A stretch of 61,673 nt of DNA. Source: Treponema saccharophilum DSM 2985 (GTDB taxonomy: Bacteria; Spirochaetota; Spirochaetia; Treponematales; Treponemataceae). Both the position numbers and the translations under genes were made by a program. This document shows positions 8,322 to 15,849 of this stretch, piece by piece. The notes beneath the pieces were generated by a model. That model had not been told where the DNA came from, did no database searches, and worked only from the letters and a program-made list of their open reading frames with translations. The DNA lies in NCBI RefSeq assembly GCF_000255555.1, contig NZ_AGRW01000037.1, positions 1 through 61,673 of the forward strand, given 5' to 3'. Positions within the stretch are counted from its first letter, which is position 1; each line of letters opens with the position of its first letter.

Positions 8322-8358
8322 GTCTTCATCGGGGGAAATCCCGGCACAGGGTAGCTTG

Positions 8359-8382
8359 CCTCTCATTTCTTTGAATGGGAGG
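8359..8382 (+). promoter_or_regulatory. Hairpin sequestering the toxin ribosome-binding site, unit B
   Basis: CCTCTCATT (8359-8367) pairs with AATGGGAGG (8374-8382) through a 6-nt loop: nine pairs with one G-U. This buries the GGGAGG site of the toxin. The identical hairpin in unit C is at 8710-8733. Confidence 0.75.
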
Positions 8383-8392
8383 ACTGCGTAGC

Positions 8393-8470
8393 ATGAGCAA
8401 GTATGAAAAAGCGATGTTGATCGTTGCTATTTTGACTTTGATTGTTACAGCACTGAACCTCTTCAAATAA
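8393..8470 (+). CDS. Small hydrophobic peptide, putative type I (holin-like) toxin, unit B
   Basis: 25 codons from ATG at 8393 to TAA, with GGGAGG ten nt upstream. The peptide begins MSKYEKAML and continues as a single hydrophobic helix (IVAILTLIVTALNLF) ending in Lys. Length, the SKYE/TVYE-like charged start followed by one transmembrane helix, and the antisense gene resemble the TxpA/BsrG and 'putative holin-like toxin' peptides of Firmicutes. Its expected site of action would be the inner membrane. Coding is supported by the second copy having the same peptide with synonymous changes at Thr-19 and the final Lys. Toxicity is inferred only. Confidence 0.75.
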   Translation: MSKYEKAMLIVAILTLIVTALNLFK

Positions 8471-8483
8471 TCATTTGAATTGG

Positions 8484-8573
8484 AAAAAATAAAGCCTACC
8501 CGTCAAGTGTAGCAAGCTTCGGATAGGCTTTTCAACCTAAAAGAGGCAAGCCACAGTGCCGTGGATTTCCTCT
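8484..8573 (-). ncRNA. Predicted antisense antitoxin RNA, unit B
   Basis: Minus-strand promoter TTGACA (8602-8607), 16-nt spacer, TAGATT (8580-8585, with TG upstream). It would start near 8573 and end in the terminator hairpin with T-tract near 8484. The 3' ~50 nt are fully complementary to the 3' end of the toxin mRNA. The 5' part is a same-sense near-copy of the toxin leader (shared GAAATCC, CGGCAC, GCTTGCCTCT blocks), so it carries the same anti-Shine-Dalgarno strand. Confidence 0.7.
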
Positions 8574-8743
8574 TTCTCTAATCTACCACAAATCTTCCTT
8601 TTGTCAAAGTTCCAGAGGCCCGCTCGCCGCCGTCTCCCAGCATTGAAAAACACTCCGCAATTCCGCTAGACTGTCTTCATCGGGGGAAATCCCGGCACAG
8701 GGTAGCTTGCCTCTCATTTCTTTGAATGGGAGGACTGCGTAGC

Positions 8744-8821
8744 ATGAGCAAGTATGAAAAAGCGATGTTGATCGTTGCTATTTTGACTTTGATTGTTACC
8801 GCACTGAACCTCTTCAAGTAA
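8744..8821 (+). CDS. Small hydrophobic peptide, putative type I (holin-like) toxin, unit C
   Basis: 25 codons encoding the same peptide as unit B; the only codon differences are synonymous (ACA/ACC for Thr-19 and AAA/AAG for the last Lys). It has the same promoter (TTGAAA 8643-8648, TAGACT 8667-8672), the same leader and the same sequestering hairpin at 8710-8733. Synonymous-only change between copies fits selection for the peptide, though the copies are too alike for this to be strong evidence. Confidence 0.75.
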   Translation: MSKYEKAMLIVAILTLIVTALNLFK

Positions 8822-8833
8822 CATTGAATTGGT

Positions 8834-8921
8834 GAAAAAAATGAGCCTACCCAAGTGTAGCAGCTTCCAGGTAGGCTTCTAGTCACAGAGGAGGCGAGCC
8901 ACGGTGCCGTGGATTCTCTTT
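8834..8921 (-). ncRNA. Predicted antisense antitoxin RNA, unit C
   Basis: Minus-strand promoter with extended -10: TTGATT (8950-8955), 16-nt spacer ending in TGC, then TATAAT (8928-8933). It would start near 8921, fold a CCACGG/CCGTGG hairpin, and end at the AGCCTACC/GGTAGGCT hairpin plus seven Ts near 8834. Confidence 0.7.
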
Positions 8922-8990
8922 GTTTTGATTATAGCACATCGCATACTAAAATCAATTGACCTTTCAAATCGGTATTTTCTCTTAAACAAC

Positions 8991-9032
8991 ACAGCCCGCT
9001 CCCTGCCAGTTGCCTGACAAAGAGCGGGCTGT
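8991..9032. terminator. Hairpin downstream of the pectinesterase gene
   Basis: Perfect 11-bp stem ACAGCCCGCTC/GAGCGGGCTGT. It lies 3' of the leftward pectin methylesterase gene; the T-rich stretch on that strand is short (GTTGTTT). It separates that gene from the toxin-antitoxin array. The 9035-9120 stretch holds two further imperfect hairpins and no gene. Confidence 0.55.
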
Positions 9033-9123
9033 GTTTGCTGTCACACGGATTCGGGATTGCTAACGCAATCCCTGTGTGCATGATACCGCAGGTTAATCGC
9101 TGCGGTGCGATATAAACTCAATC

Positions 9124-11424
9124 TTACTCTGAAATGTCAACTCTTGCGTAAATGATTGGGCTTGTGTTGCCAGTATTTCTTGCAACAGTGTAAGTTCCGG
9201 CCGTCAAAGTCCATTCATAATCAGTATCCGCAGAAATTGTTGAAGTTGCACCAGAAACAAGTGTTGCTGTTCCATCAGAACTTGTAACAGTTATATATCC
9301 ATTGTAGTCTTTAGAATCAGTCTTTATATAAGCCTGCTTCAATTTAAGGGTTGCGGCTTTTGTAACTGCAAATGTGAATTTTCCGTTTCCGTCCATTTTC
9401 AATCCCATAGAAACTGTTTTATCTCCAGAGATTGTTGATACTGTTTCCGTTCCGCCCAAAGCAATACCTGAATAAGCAGTGAATGTGAACACACTTACAT
9501 TCTCGCCAGCAACATTCGAAGAATCAGCACCAATTCCAGAAGCAGTTGCAGATGAGCTGGCATCTTTTGTGTAATACCACTCAGCACTTGTCCAAGTAGC
9601 AGCTTCCGGTGAACAAGCAATCGTTCCAGTCTTGCCGCTTCCATCTCGGGCAGTTGCGGTGAATGTTACATCTCCAGCCTGGAGGAATTTTACTTCGCCT
9701 GAGAACTCATCGATTGTACCAACTGTTTCATCAGAAGAAGTCCATTTTACAGCACTGTTTGAAGCCGTATCAGGCGTAACTGTTGCTTTCATCGTGTTTG
9801 CGACACCAACTGTGAATGTACTTGAAGCAGCAGCAACTGCGATTCCTGTTACAGGTACGAATGAAAGAGTATCATCATACTCAACAGTGATTGATTTGAT
9901 GTAAGATGTTGTGGCAGCCGTAATTACAACAGAAGTTGCTGAAGCATCATAAACCACATAGCCACATTCCAAATATTTAGATGTTGAACCAGAGTTGATG
10001 TTATAGACACCTTCACCCTGTGAACCAGCCTTGATTGTTCCCCAACCGCCGAAACAACCTTTTACAGTAACAACAGCTTTTCCGGTCAACGGAATTGTAA
10101 TTGTTTTTGTCGCTACTCCTGCTGCAGTACCAGAAGAATGATAGCTGAATCCATCGATAGTTACTGTTGAGTCTGTATAAGCTCCGCTATTTTCTGTAGA
10201 GAAATCATAAGTTGTTGACTGAATCTCTGTCTCACCGTCAAGAAGGTCTTTAGAAGTGTCTTCTGTTACAGTCCAGTTGTTTGCGCTGATAACTGAATCA
10301 ATATCCCAAGATGTCTCAGAATCTTTCTGATATTTTGCAGAAGAAACATTATACACACGGTTCAAGATGTTGCGGCGGCCTGCGTACTCGGCAGTTTTCA
10401 CGCTGTCAGAAAGAACAGCACCGTATGTTGTTGAAGAAGCGGTGAAATTAGAATCAGCCTTGAAACCGATGTACTGTTTGTCAGTCGTTCCGTTAGAATC
10501 ACTTGCCCACAAATCTGTAAGCGTAACATCGCCTGTAGTTCCAACAAAGGCAACATTGTTGTAATAGCTTGAAAGAGCACTTGATGCCCAAGGATTGCGG
10601 GCAAGATAGAGTTTTTCAAGTCCAGAGTCTGCCTCAAGTTTTGAGTTGTAAACTACCAGACCCTTTCCTACTTTTGAAGTAAGAGCAGCACGAGGTGCAG
10701 CAAAGTATGCTTTTGTTGTTCTTGAGCTGATTGCATGAAGTACGCATTCCTCATACAAGGCAACAGTTCCCGTTGTTTCCATCCACAAGAAGTCAACATC
10801 GCCTTCGATGTAGCATTTGTAGAACCATGCTTTTGCGACAGTGCGGAGCGTGTCCTGTCCAGAAATGAATGAACAGTTATAAGCGGCAAGATTTCCGCTT
10901 CCGTCTGTTGCAAGAACTTCTGCCTGTGCGTCTCCTGTAGTTGTTCCGTATTCGTTCACAATGCGGACATTTTCAAGAGTCAAATTGCCCGTGCTTCCAG
11001 CAGGAAGATAAACAAGTTCGCGAGATTTTTGAGAAGCAGTTTTCGGATTTCCGCTGATGATGACATCGGCACCATACTCGGTTGTAGTGTTGCCGGAAAT
11101 CTTGATGTTTGCAGCTCCGTTGTAAGAAAGCTGAGTTCCCTCAGTTACGCTGTAGGTGCCTTTTTCCAGCGTAAGCACATAGTCGCCGCTTGAACCGATT
11201 GCAGCCCATGCAGCGTTTATGTCTGTTCCAGAGTAAACGGTTGTCGAACCAGACTTCAATGTGACAACTGAACTTTCCGGCTGATTGTTTTCCTGATTGT
11301 CGTCGGTGCTATCGTTGTCGTCGCTGCTGTCCGAGCACGATGCAAGGAATCCGCCGCCGCAGATGGCGAACGCGCAGAAAGCGGCGAGAAGCCGTTTTTT
11401 AAGCGATACCTTCTCTTTTTTCAT
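9124..11424 (-). CDS. Pectin methylesterase (CE8) lipoprotein with Ig-like and beta-rich C-terminal domains
   Basis: 766 residues. A signal peptide ends in a lipobox (FLASC, Cys30), followed by an acidic linker. Residues about 50-350 form the right-handed beta-helix of pectin methylesterase: ISGQDTL (catalytic Gln-Asp), GDVDFLW (second Asp) and a YLARNPW version of the usual YLGRPW Arg/Trp site with one extra residue. A bacterial Ig-like group 2 domain follows (about 525-605, VTGIAVAAAS ... TVTPDTASNSAVKWTSSD). The last ~150 residues resemble the two small secreted proteins at 19.1 and 20.2 kb. It should de-esterify pectin at the cell surface before lyase attack. The gene is visibly AT-richer than its neighbours. 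ATG at 11424 follows GGAGGAAAATC. Confidence 0.9.
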   Translation of the reverse strand: MKKEKVSLKKRLLAAFCAFAICGGGFLASCSDSSDDNDSTDDNQENNQPESSVVTLKSGSTTVYSGTDINAAWAAIGSSGDYVLTLEKGTYSVTEGTQLSYNGAANIKISGNTTTEYGADVIISGNPKTASQKSRELVYLPAGSTGNLTLENVRIVNEYGTTTGDAQAEVLATDGSGNLAAYNCSFISGQDTLRTVAKAWFYKCYIEGDVDFLWMETTGTVALYEECVLHAISSRTTKAYFAAPRAALTSKVGKGLVVYNSKLEADSGLEKLYLARNPWASSALSSYYNNVAFVGTTGDVTLTDLWASDSNGTTDKQYIGFKADSNFTASSTTYGAVLSDSVKTAEYAGRRNILNRVYNVSSAKYQKDSETSWDIDSVISANNWTVTEDTSKDLLDGETEIQSTTYDFSTENSGAYTDSTVTIDGFSYHSSGTAAGVATKTITIPLTGKAVVTVKGCFGGWGTIKAGSQGEGVYNINSGSTSKYLECGYVVYDASATSVVITAATTSYIKSITVEYDDTLSFVPVTGIAVAAASSTFTVGVANTMKATVTPDTASNSAVKWTSSDETVGTIDEFSGEVKFLQAGDVTFTATARDGSGKTGTIACSPEAATWTSAEWYYTKDASSSATASGIGADSSNVAGENVSVFTFTAYSGIALGGTETVSTISGDKTVSMGLKMDGNGKFTFAVTKAATLKLKQAYIKTDSKDYNGYITVTSSDGTATLVSGATSTISADTDYEWTLTAGTYTVARNTGNTSPIIYARVDISE

Positions 11425-11645
11425 GATTTTCCTCCATTTTTTTAGGAACTTTTTTTGATTGTGCTAAAGCTGTTTTTTGTGAAATTTTGTTTTTCCTAAA
11501 ATCGAGGATACTGTACCATGTACTTAAAATTGATAAGACGGCGCATCTTTTGACTAAAAAGATATTTTTGTATGATTTTATATAAATAAGATTCTTTTTT
11601 ACTTTTTATTTTTTGCAAAATCATAAAAATTGTGCATTTTTTAAT

Positions 11646-11681
11646 GCGCTGTCAATACTATTTTATAGTTTTTGACAGCGC
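11646..11681 (-). terminator. Possible terminator after the GH3 gene
   Basis: 10-bp stem GCGCTGTCAA/TTGACAGCGC downstream of the leftward GH3 gene. The T-tract is poor, so it could be an RNA-stabilising hairpin. The rest of 11425-11645 is AT-rich and holds the pectinesterase promoter region, including a short palindrome (GTACCATGTAC). Confidence 0.45.
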
Positions 11682-11708
11682 GGAAAGCCGTTTCTGGGCA
11701 TTTCGAGG

Positions 11709-13400
11709 CTATTGCGGGAGTGGGAGGATTCCGCTCGGGGTGAATTCGCCGTTGAGCGCGCCGAACAGCGCCTTGAACGAGTATTTCGACCAGCTGTACC
11801 CGCAGAGAATCGTGTCCGCCCAGTCGAAGCCGAGGACGGGGACGGGCGTGAGAATCGAGAGTATTATCACTTTCTTTCCGTGCAGCTTCTTGAGCCTCAT
11901 CGCGATTTCGGAGCTTCTCTCGTTGGCGACGCAGAATATTATCGTGTCGTAGCCGAGCGCGAGCTTTTCGATTTGGTTCCCCATCCAGTCGGTCTGAATC
12001 GGCCCGAGCTCGTAGTCGAATTTGAACTGGGAGCAGTCCTGCCCGTACCGTTTGCGCGCCTCCGTGAAAAAACTGTCGAACTGCGTCTGGCCCGCAAGCA
12101 GGACGCGCTCTCCTTCCTTCCTCTTGTAAGGAAAGTTGCCCGTTTTGTATGCGGTGATTGAGCGGCACGCCTGCGACAGGAAGAATTTCTGCCCGTCCTT
12201 GTCGGGGACGCGCTCGTGGACTGTCTTGAGGTCGGGGTGGAGCGGGGCGGCGTTGGGCGACTTGAAGTATTCGAGCTTTGCGCGGAGCACGCGCCGCGCC
12301 GCGTCTTTGACCGACCCGCGGAATTCGCCGTCGCTTTTCATCAGGGCGATGTTCCGCGTCCAAAGATTCTCGTTCAGCTCCGCCGTCGTGGAAGAGAGGA
12401 TGATGTCGTTTCCCGCGCGGATTGCCGCCGTGAATGCCGCGGAGACGCTTCCCGCATACATCGTCGCGCCGTTCATCATCATGTCGTCCGTGATTATCAG
12501 CCCGTCGTACTTCAAGTCGCCGCGAAGGATTTCCGTGAGGAATTTGTGCGAGAGCGATGCCGGCTCGCCGTTTCCGATTATGTTCGGGAAGCTCAGGTGC
12601 CCGCTCATTATCGCGGGGATTTTCTTGTCGATGAGGTATTTGAACGGAATCAGCTCGCGTTTTTTGAGCGTCTCGTAGTCCGCGCTTATCTCGGGAAGCT
12701 TGCCGTGCGAGTCGAGAGACGTGTCTCCGTGACCGGGAAAATGCTTCGCCGTCGGAATAACGCCCGCATCGAGCGAGCCGCGCACGAATTCCGAGCCGAG
12801 CTTTCCCACGAAGTCGGGGTTCTCCCCGAACGAGCGCGAGCCGATGACCGACGAATTTATGTTCGTGTACAAATCGACGGTGGGCGCGAAATTCATGTTT
12901 ATGCCGAGCGCGTTTATCTCGCGCGATATGTAGTACGCCGAATAATACGAGTCCATCGGAAGCGCCGACGCCCCGATTGCCATGTTTCCCGGCGTCTCCG
13001 TCGTGTCGCCCTTGACGTGCCGAATCCAGCCGCCTTCCTGGTCGGTCGCGACGAACAGCGGAATCTTGAGCTTCCGTTTCTGCGAGCGTTCCTGGACTTC
13101 CGATATCGATTCGGCGACTTTGTCCGTGTCGTCCGTGTTCCAGCCGAACACCTTCACGCTTCCAAGTCCCCGCTCGGAAATCCATCTGTTCAGGAGGTCG
13201 CTCGGCTCTTCTCCCGCCCAGCCGAACATCAGAATCTGCGACAGAAGCTCCCCGTCGTCCATCTTCGAGACGAGGAAGTCGGCAAGCTCCGCGTTGGGGT
13301 AATCGCTCCAGAAATCGGCGTCGTCCGGGATTTCGGGGAAAAGGGGCGTCATGAGTGCGAGCGCTGCGAGCGCGGAGCATAGTTTCTTTGCAATTTTCAC
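11709..13400 (-). CDS. Glycoside hydrolase family 3, beta-N-acetylhexosaminidase-like
   Basis: 563 residues from the GTG at 13400, giving a signal peptide (KIAKKLCSALAALALMTP). An upstream in-frame GTG (13457) lies before the likely -10 box (TATACT, 13441-13446) and is rejected. The GH3 hallmark KHFPGHGDTSLDSHG carries the His-Asp dyad of the NagZ branch, and IITDDMMM holds the nucleophile Asp. A C-terminal alpha/beta region (about 400-563) resembles the second GH3 domain. An exported enzyme of this type could remove terminal GlcNAc from peptidoglycan or other glycans. No specific partner genes surround it. Confidence 0.88.
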   Translation of the reverse strand: MKIAKKLCSALAALALMTPLFPEIPDDADFWSDYPNAELADFLVSKMDDGELLSQILMFGWAGEEPSDLLNRWISERGLGSVKVFGWNTDDTDKVAESISEVQERSQKRKLKIPLFVATDQEGGWIRHVKGDTTETPGNMAIGASALPMDSYYSAYYISREINALGINMNFAPTVDLYTNINSSVIGSRSFGENPDFVGKLGSEFVRGSLDAGVIPTAKHFPGHGDTSLDSHGKLPEISADYETLKKRELIPFKYLIDKKIPAIMSGHLSFPNIIGNGEPASLSHKFLTEILRGDLKYDGLIITDDMMMNGATMYAGSVSAAFTAAIRAGNDIILSSTTAELNENLWTRNIALMKSDGEFRGSVKDAARRVLRAKLEYFKSPNAAPLHPDLKTVHERVPDKDGQKFFLSQACRSITAYKTGNFPYKRKEGERVLLAGQTQFDSFFTEARKRYGQDCSQFKFDYELGPIQTDWMGNQIEKLALGYDTIIFCVANERSSEIAMRLKKLHGKKVIILSILTPVPVLGFDWADTILCGYSWSKYSFKALFGALNGEFTPSGILPLPQ

Positions 13401-13499
13401 GATTTTCTGTCCGGTATTGTGTCTTTGAAATTTTTTCGAAAGTATATCGAAAATCACTAGACAAGAAAACAGAAATCGTATATAGTTCCGCTCATCTAC

Positions 13500-13571
13500 G
13501 GCGTCTTATCCAAGTGGTAAGGAAGTGGTCTGCAAAACCATTATGCAGCAGTTCGATTCTGCTAGACGCCT
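13500..13571 (+). tRNA. tRNA-Cys (GCA)
   Basis: Full cloverleaf: acceptor GGCGTCT/AGACGCC, anticodon stem GTGGT/ACCAT around the loop CTGCAAA (anticodon GCA), and T-arm GCAG-TTCGATT-CTGC. CCA is not encoded. A terminator follows at once. Confidence 0.95.
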
Positions 13572-13573
13572 GC

Positions 13574-13610
13574 AAAGCGAGCGAATGTTCCATTCGCCCG
13601 CTTTTTTTTT
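13574..13610 (+). terminator. Intrinsic terminator after tRNA-Cys
   Basis: Hairpin GCGAATG/CATTCGC extended by GCG/CGC, followed by nine Ts. Confidence 0.9.
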
Positions 13611-13697
13611 GCTTTTTGCAAAAATCGGGATTGTCATTCCGGATTTGATTCGGAATCTCTATGCGCTGAATGAAGATGGAGCGATATGTGTGCTGAA

Positions 13698-13746
13698 ATA
13701 AAAAAAACGGTCATCGGGCTTGCCGAAATGACCGTTTTCGCTTTTT
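13698..13746. terminator. Bidirectional terminator in the 13.6-14.0 kb gap
   Basis: AAAACGGTCAT/ATGACCGTTTT stem flanked by A-tract and T-tract. The surrounding gap (13611-13978) has no convincing gene, only this hairpin, a smaller GAGCGCA/TGCGCTC hairpin near 13750, and the terminator at 13888-13920. Confidence 0.75.
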
Positions 13747-13887
13747 ATGAGCGCATTCGGCTGCGCTCTGCTGCCATATTTCGATGCTGAACCACGAAAT
13801 GCCTGAAAACCCGGCATCAACCGTTTTTCAGACAGGGCATTTGAAAAACAAATACGGAATCCGTGGAAAGATTATCGAAGTCGAACT

Positions 13888-13920
13888 CAAAAATTGTTGG
13901 TGCTTCGAAAGGTGAAGCAC
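13888..13920 (-). terminator. Terminator of the DTW-Nudix-membrane protein operon
   Basis: GTGCTTC/GAAGCAC stem with a nearby T-tract on the minus strand, 60 nt after the last gene's stop. Confidence 0.55.
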
Positions 13921-13978
13921 ATTGGGGTGTTCTGTGCCTCGCGAAAGATGCCGTTTTTCGGCGGGCGGCGGAACCGCG

Positions 13979-14521
13979 CTATTCCGTCTTGAGGTCGGGG
14001 CGGCGGCGCAGGATAGCGGAGAGCGTTTCCGCGCGTTTCTCCTCCGTGCCGAGCGTGAGCGTGACGGTCGCGGCGGAGCTTTTCCTGATTATCTCTATCG
14101 CCGTCATGTCCACGCCGACCGTTTCGGGGTCGTTCTCGTATGCGAGCGTCGGAATCGAAAGGATGTCGTCCATCGGGATGAATTCCGTCCCCCATATTAT
14201 CGCGTCCTCGTATATGCCCGCCTTTCCCAGCCCCGAGGCTTCCTTCGCCGCCATCCACGCCGCCAGCAGCGCTGCGAGCGCGATGACGACCTGTATGTAC
14301 GGCGCGAAATTCCTCATCGGGATGATTGCGATAATGAGCGCGCTCAGAATGAACATGCCGATGACCTTCACCGGAACGCCGTTCTCGAGCGGCAGTATCA
14401 TCTTCCCGCTTTTTGAGAGAATCCGCCTCGTCCGGAGCGGGATGGTCGCGATAATGGCTGCAAGCGCGAGCAGTGCGGATGCGACGATTGCCGCCGTGAC
14501 AACGTTTTCGATTACTATCAT
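13979..14521 (-). CDS. Membrane protein of unknown function
   Basis: 180 residues. Hydrophobic segments at about residues 5-28, 51-70 and 72-92 suggest three inner-membrane helices, followed by a ~90-residue soluble C-terminal domain with no recognised motif. Its ATG lies directly behind the stop codon of the Nudix gene, so it is translationally coupled in the DTW-Nudix operon. Confidence 0.75.
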   Translation of the reverse strand: MIVIENVVTAAIVASALLALAAIIATIPLRTRRILSKSGKMILPLENGVPVKVIGMFILSALIIAIIPMRNFAPYIQVVIALAALLAAWMAAKEASGLGKAGIYEDAIIWGTEFIPMDDILSIPTLAYENDPETVGVDMTAIEIIRKSSAATVTLTLGTEEKRAETLSAILRRRPDLKTE

Positions 14522-15055
14522 TTATTGTTTCCTTCCTTTTCCGATGTTTTCCATCAGCGCGAGCCTCGCCGACTCGAACGCGAGCGGAATCCGCTCAATC
14601 TCGTCCTCGCTTCCCGCGCGCATCGGCTCGAACGCGAGAACCTCTCCCTCCTGCGCCTTCAGCTCCGCGCCTTCGGGGATTTCCGCCTCGAAAAACAAAT
14701 CGCATGTTTTGTAGAGGATTCCCTTGTACTCGTATGAATTCGGGAAGCTCGCCACGTAGCGGATTTTTTCCGGCTCCACGCCGATTTCCTCGCGGCATTC
14801 CCGCACGCACGCTTCCTCCGCGCTCTCGTCTGGGTCGACGAATCCGCCGGGCAGCGCGAGGAACCCTTTGCGCGGCTCCTTCGCCCGCTTCTCAAAAAGA
14901 ACGCGCCCGTCGGGGAGCCTGATGATAAGCCCGACAGCCGCCGCGACGTTGTTGTACAGGGTGAACCCGCAGTCGGGGCATCGCCATTTCCGCATCTTCA
15001 CGTTCTCGATTTTTTTGCCGCCGCAGTTCGGGCAGAACGAAAAATCGTTTTGCAT
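14522..15055 (-). CDS. Nudix hydrolase with N-terminal zinc ribbon
   Basis: 177 residues. The N-terminal zinc ribbon has CPNCGG and CPDCGF pairs. The Nudix box starts GGFVDPDE and continues through ACVRECREEIGV, with all GX5EX7REUXEEXGU positions kept. It resembles small NADH/nucleoside-diphosphate pyrophosphatases, but lacks the longer NudC N-terminal domain. ATG follows CGGAGGA. It is the middle gene of a three-gene operon. Confidence 0.88.
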   Translation of the reverse strand: MQNDFSFCPNCGGKKIENVKMRKWRCPDCGFTLYNNVAAAVGLIIRLPDGRVLFEKRAKEPRKGFLALPGGFVDPDESAEEACVRECREEIGVEPEKIRYVASFPNSYEYKGILYKTCDLFFEAEIPEGAELKAQEGEVLAFEPMRAGSEDEIERIPLAFESARLALMENIGKGRKQ

Positions 15056-15076
15056 ATATTCCTCCGTAAAACAAAA

Positions 15077-15754
15077 CTAGAATTTCGGCATTTCCTTCAG
15101 GCGCGTGTACTTGAAGTCGGTCGCGTGCGTGTTCGGAATCTTGCCCTCGATTCTGTCGTTTTCCTTCTGAATCTGGAATTTTATCATTTCCTTGAACGCC
15201 GTCATCAGGCATTCGCAGTCCGTTTGCGGGACGATGCCGGCGGACTGGAGCTCCTTGATGAGGTAGTAGCACGACTCAATCGTCGAGATGTATTCCGGCT
15301 TCGGCTCCCGCTTGAACGTGAAAATCGATTCGTAGCCGCCGGAAAACGAAAGCTTCGGGAGCGACGTGATGTTCGGGCTGAACCGCAGCATCTTCTTCGA
15401 GCAGAACCACGTCGAGTCGATTATTATCGCGAGCAGTTTCCTGTTTCCGATTTCGTCCTTGAACCCTTCCGTTTTTGCGGTCCATGCGTCGTCGCCGGGG
15501 TAGAGCAGCACCGGATAATAGCGCGGGTCGCCCAACAGCTCGTTGAGCCGCGCGTTTTTCGTGAAGTCGATGCCGACGATTATCTCCGAGTCAATCAGTC
15601 CCGCGTGCGCGATTCGCCCCGTTCCCGTGCGCTGCCGCTTCGCTTCCTTCGGGTGCATCAGGAAGACGAATTTGACGCCCGGGTCGAACGGAGCAAGAAA
15701 ACGGCAGAAGCACGTGTCCTTCGGCCTCAGGCATTTGAAGCATATTTCTCTCAT
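15077..15754 (-). CDS. DTW-domain protein (tRNA-uridine aminocarboxypropyltransferase family)
   Basis: 225 residues. The N-terminus has a cysteine cluster (CFKCLRPKDTCFC) typical of the family's zinc site, then LMHPKEAKRQRTGTGRIA and the family signature DSTW (about residue 117). Members transfer the 3-amino-3-carboxypropyl group from SAM to uridine in tRNA (acp3U). The start is the ATG at 15754, not the longer frame: an extended -10 (TGC TACAAT) ends six nt upstream, so the mRNA probably starts on the ATG itself. First gene of the operon with the Nudix and membrane proteins. Confidence 0.88.
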   Translation of the reverse strand: MREICFKCLRPKDTCFCRFLAPFDPGVKFVFLMHPKEAKRQRTGTGRIAHAGLIDSEIIVGIDFTKNARLNELLGDPRYYPVLLYPGDDAWTAKTEGFKDEIGNRKLLAIIIDSTWFCSKKMLRFSPNITSLPKLSFSGGYESIFTFKREPKPEYISTIESCYYLIKELQSAGIVPQTDCECLMTAFKEMIKFQIQKENDRIEGKIPNTHATDFKYTRLKEMPKF

Positions 15755-15760
15755 GCGCCG

Positions 15761-15769
15761 ATTGTAGCA
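15761..15769 (-). promoter_or_regulatory. Extended -10 promoter giving a leaderless DTW transcript
   Basis: TGC TACAAT on the minus strand, hexamer at 15761-15766. The ATG begins exactly seven nt downstream of the hexamer, where transcription normally starts. Confidence 0.7.
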
Positions 15770-15793
15770 CACCCGTCGATTCGTGTCCGCGCA

Positions 15794-15829
15794 TAAAAAA
15801 AGCGGCTGCCCTTTCCGGACGGCCGCTTT
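15794..15829 (-). terminator. Terminator of the pectate lyase gene
   Basis: AAAGCGGC/GCCGCTTT stem with seven Ts on the minus strand. Confidence 0.85.
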
Positions 15830-15849
15830 GCCGTTTTACGACGTTTTTT

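Larger units (their letters stand above)
8261..8610 (+). repeat. Toxin-antitoxin-like tandem repeat, unit B (intact)
   Basis: 350-bp unit, nearly identical to unit C over its whole length. It contains a toxin promoter, a leader hairpin, a 25-codon toxin, a shared terminator hairpin and a convergent antisense promoter. Confidence 0.85.
8611..8960 (+). repeat. Toxin-antitoxin-like tandem repeat, unit C (intact)
   Basis: Third unit, offset from unit B by 350-351 bp. The toxin half is nearly identical to unit B. The antisense promoter half has diverged to a stronger consensus. Confidence 0.85.

Noticed and set aside
8677-8886. 69-codon minus-strand frame across the toxin-antitoxin array
   Set aside because: It lies antisense to the toxin and its leader; the strong promoter there makes a ~90-nt RNA, and no ribosome-binding site supports translation.
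13457-13457. GTG at 13457 as start of the GH3 gene
   Set aside because: It is upstream of the likely -10 box (13441-13446); the GTG at 13400 gives a proper signal peptide.
11641-13464. 607-codon frame overlapping the GH3 gene on the same strand
   Set aside because: Its translation is Arg-rich and has no family features, while the other frame has complete GH3 motifs; this is a GC-rich shadow frame.
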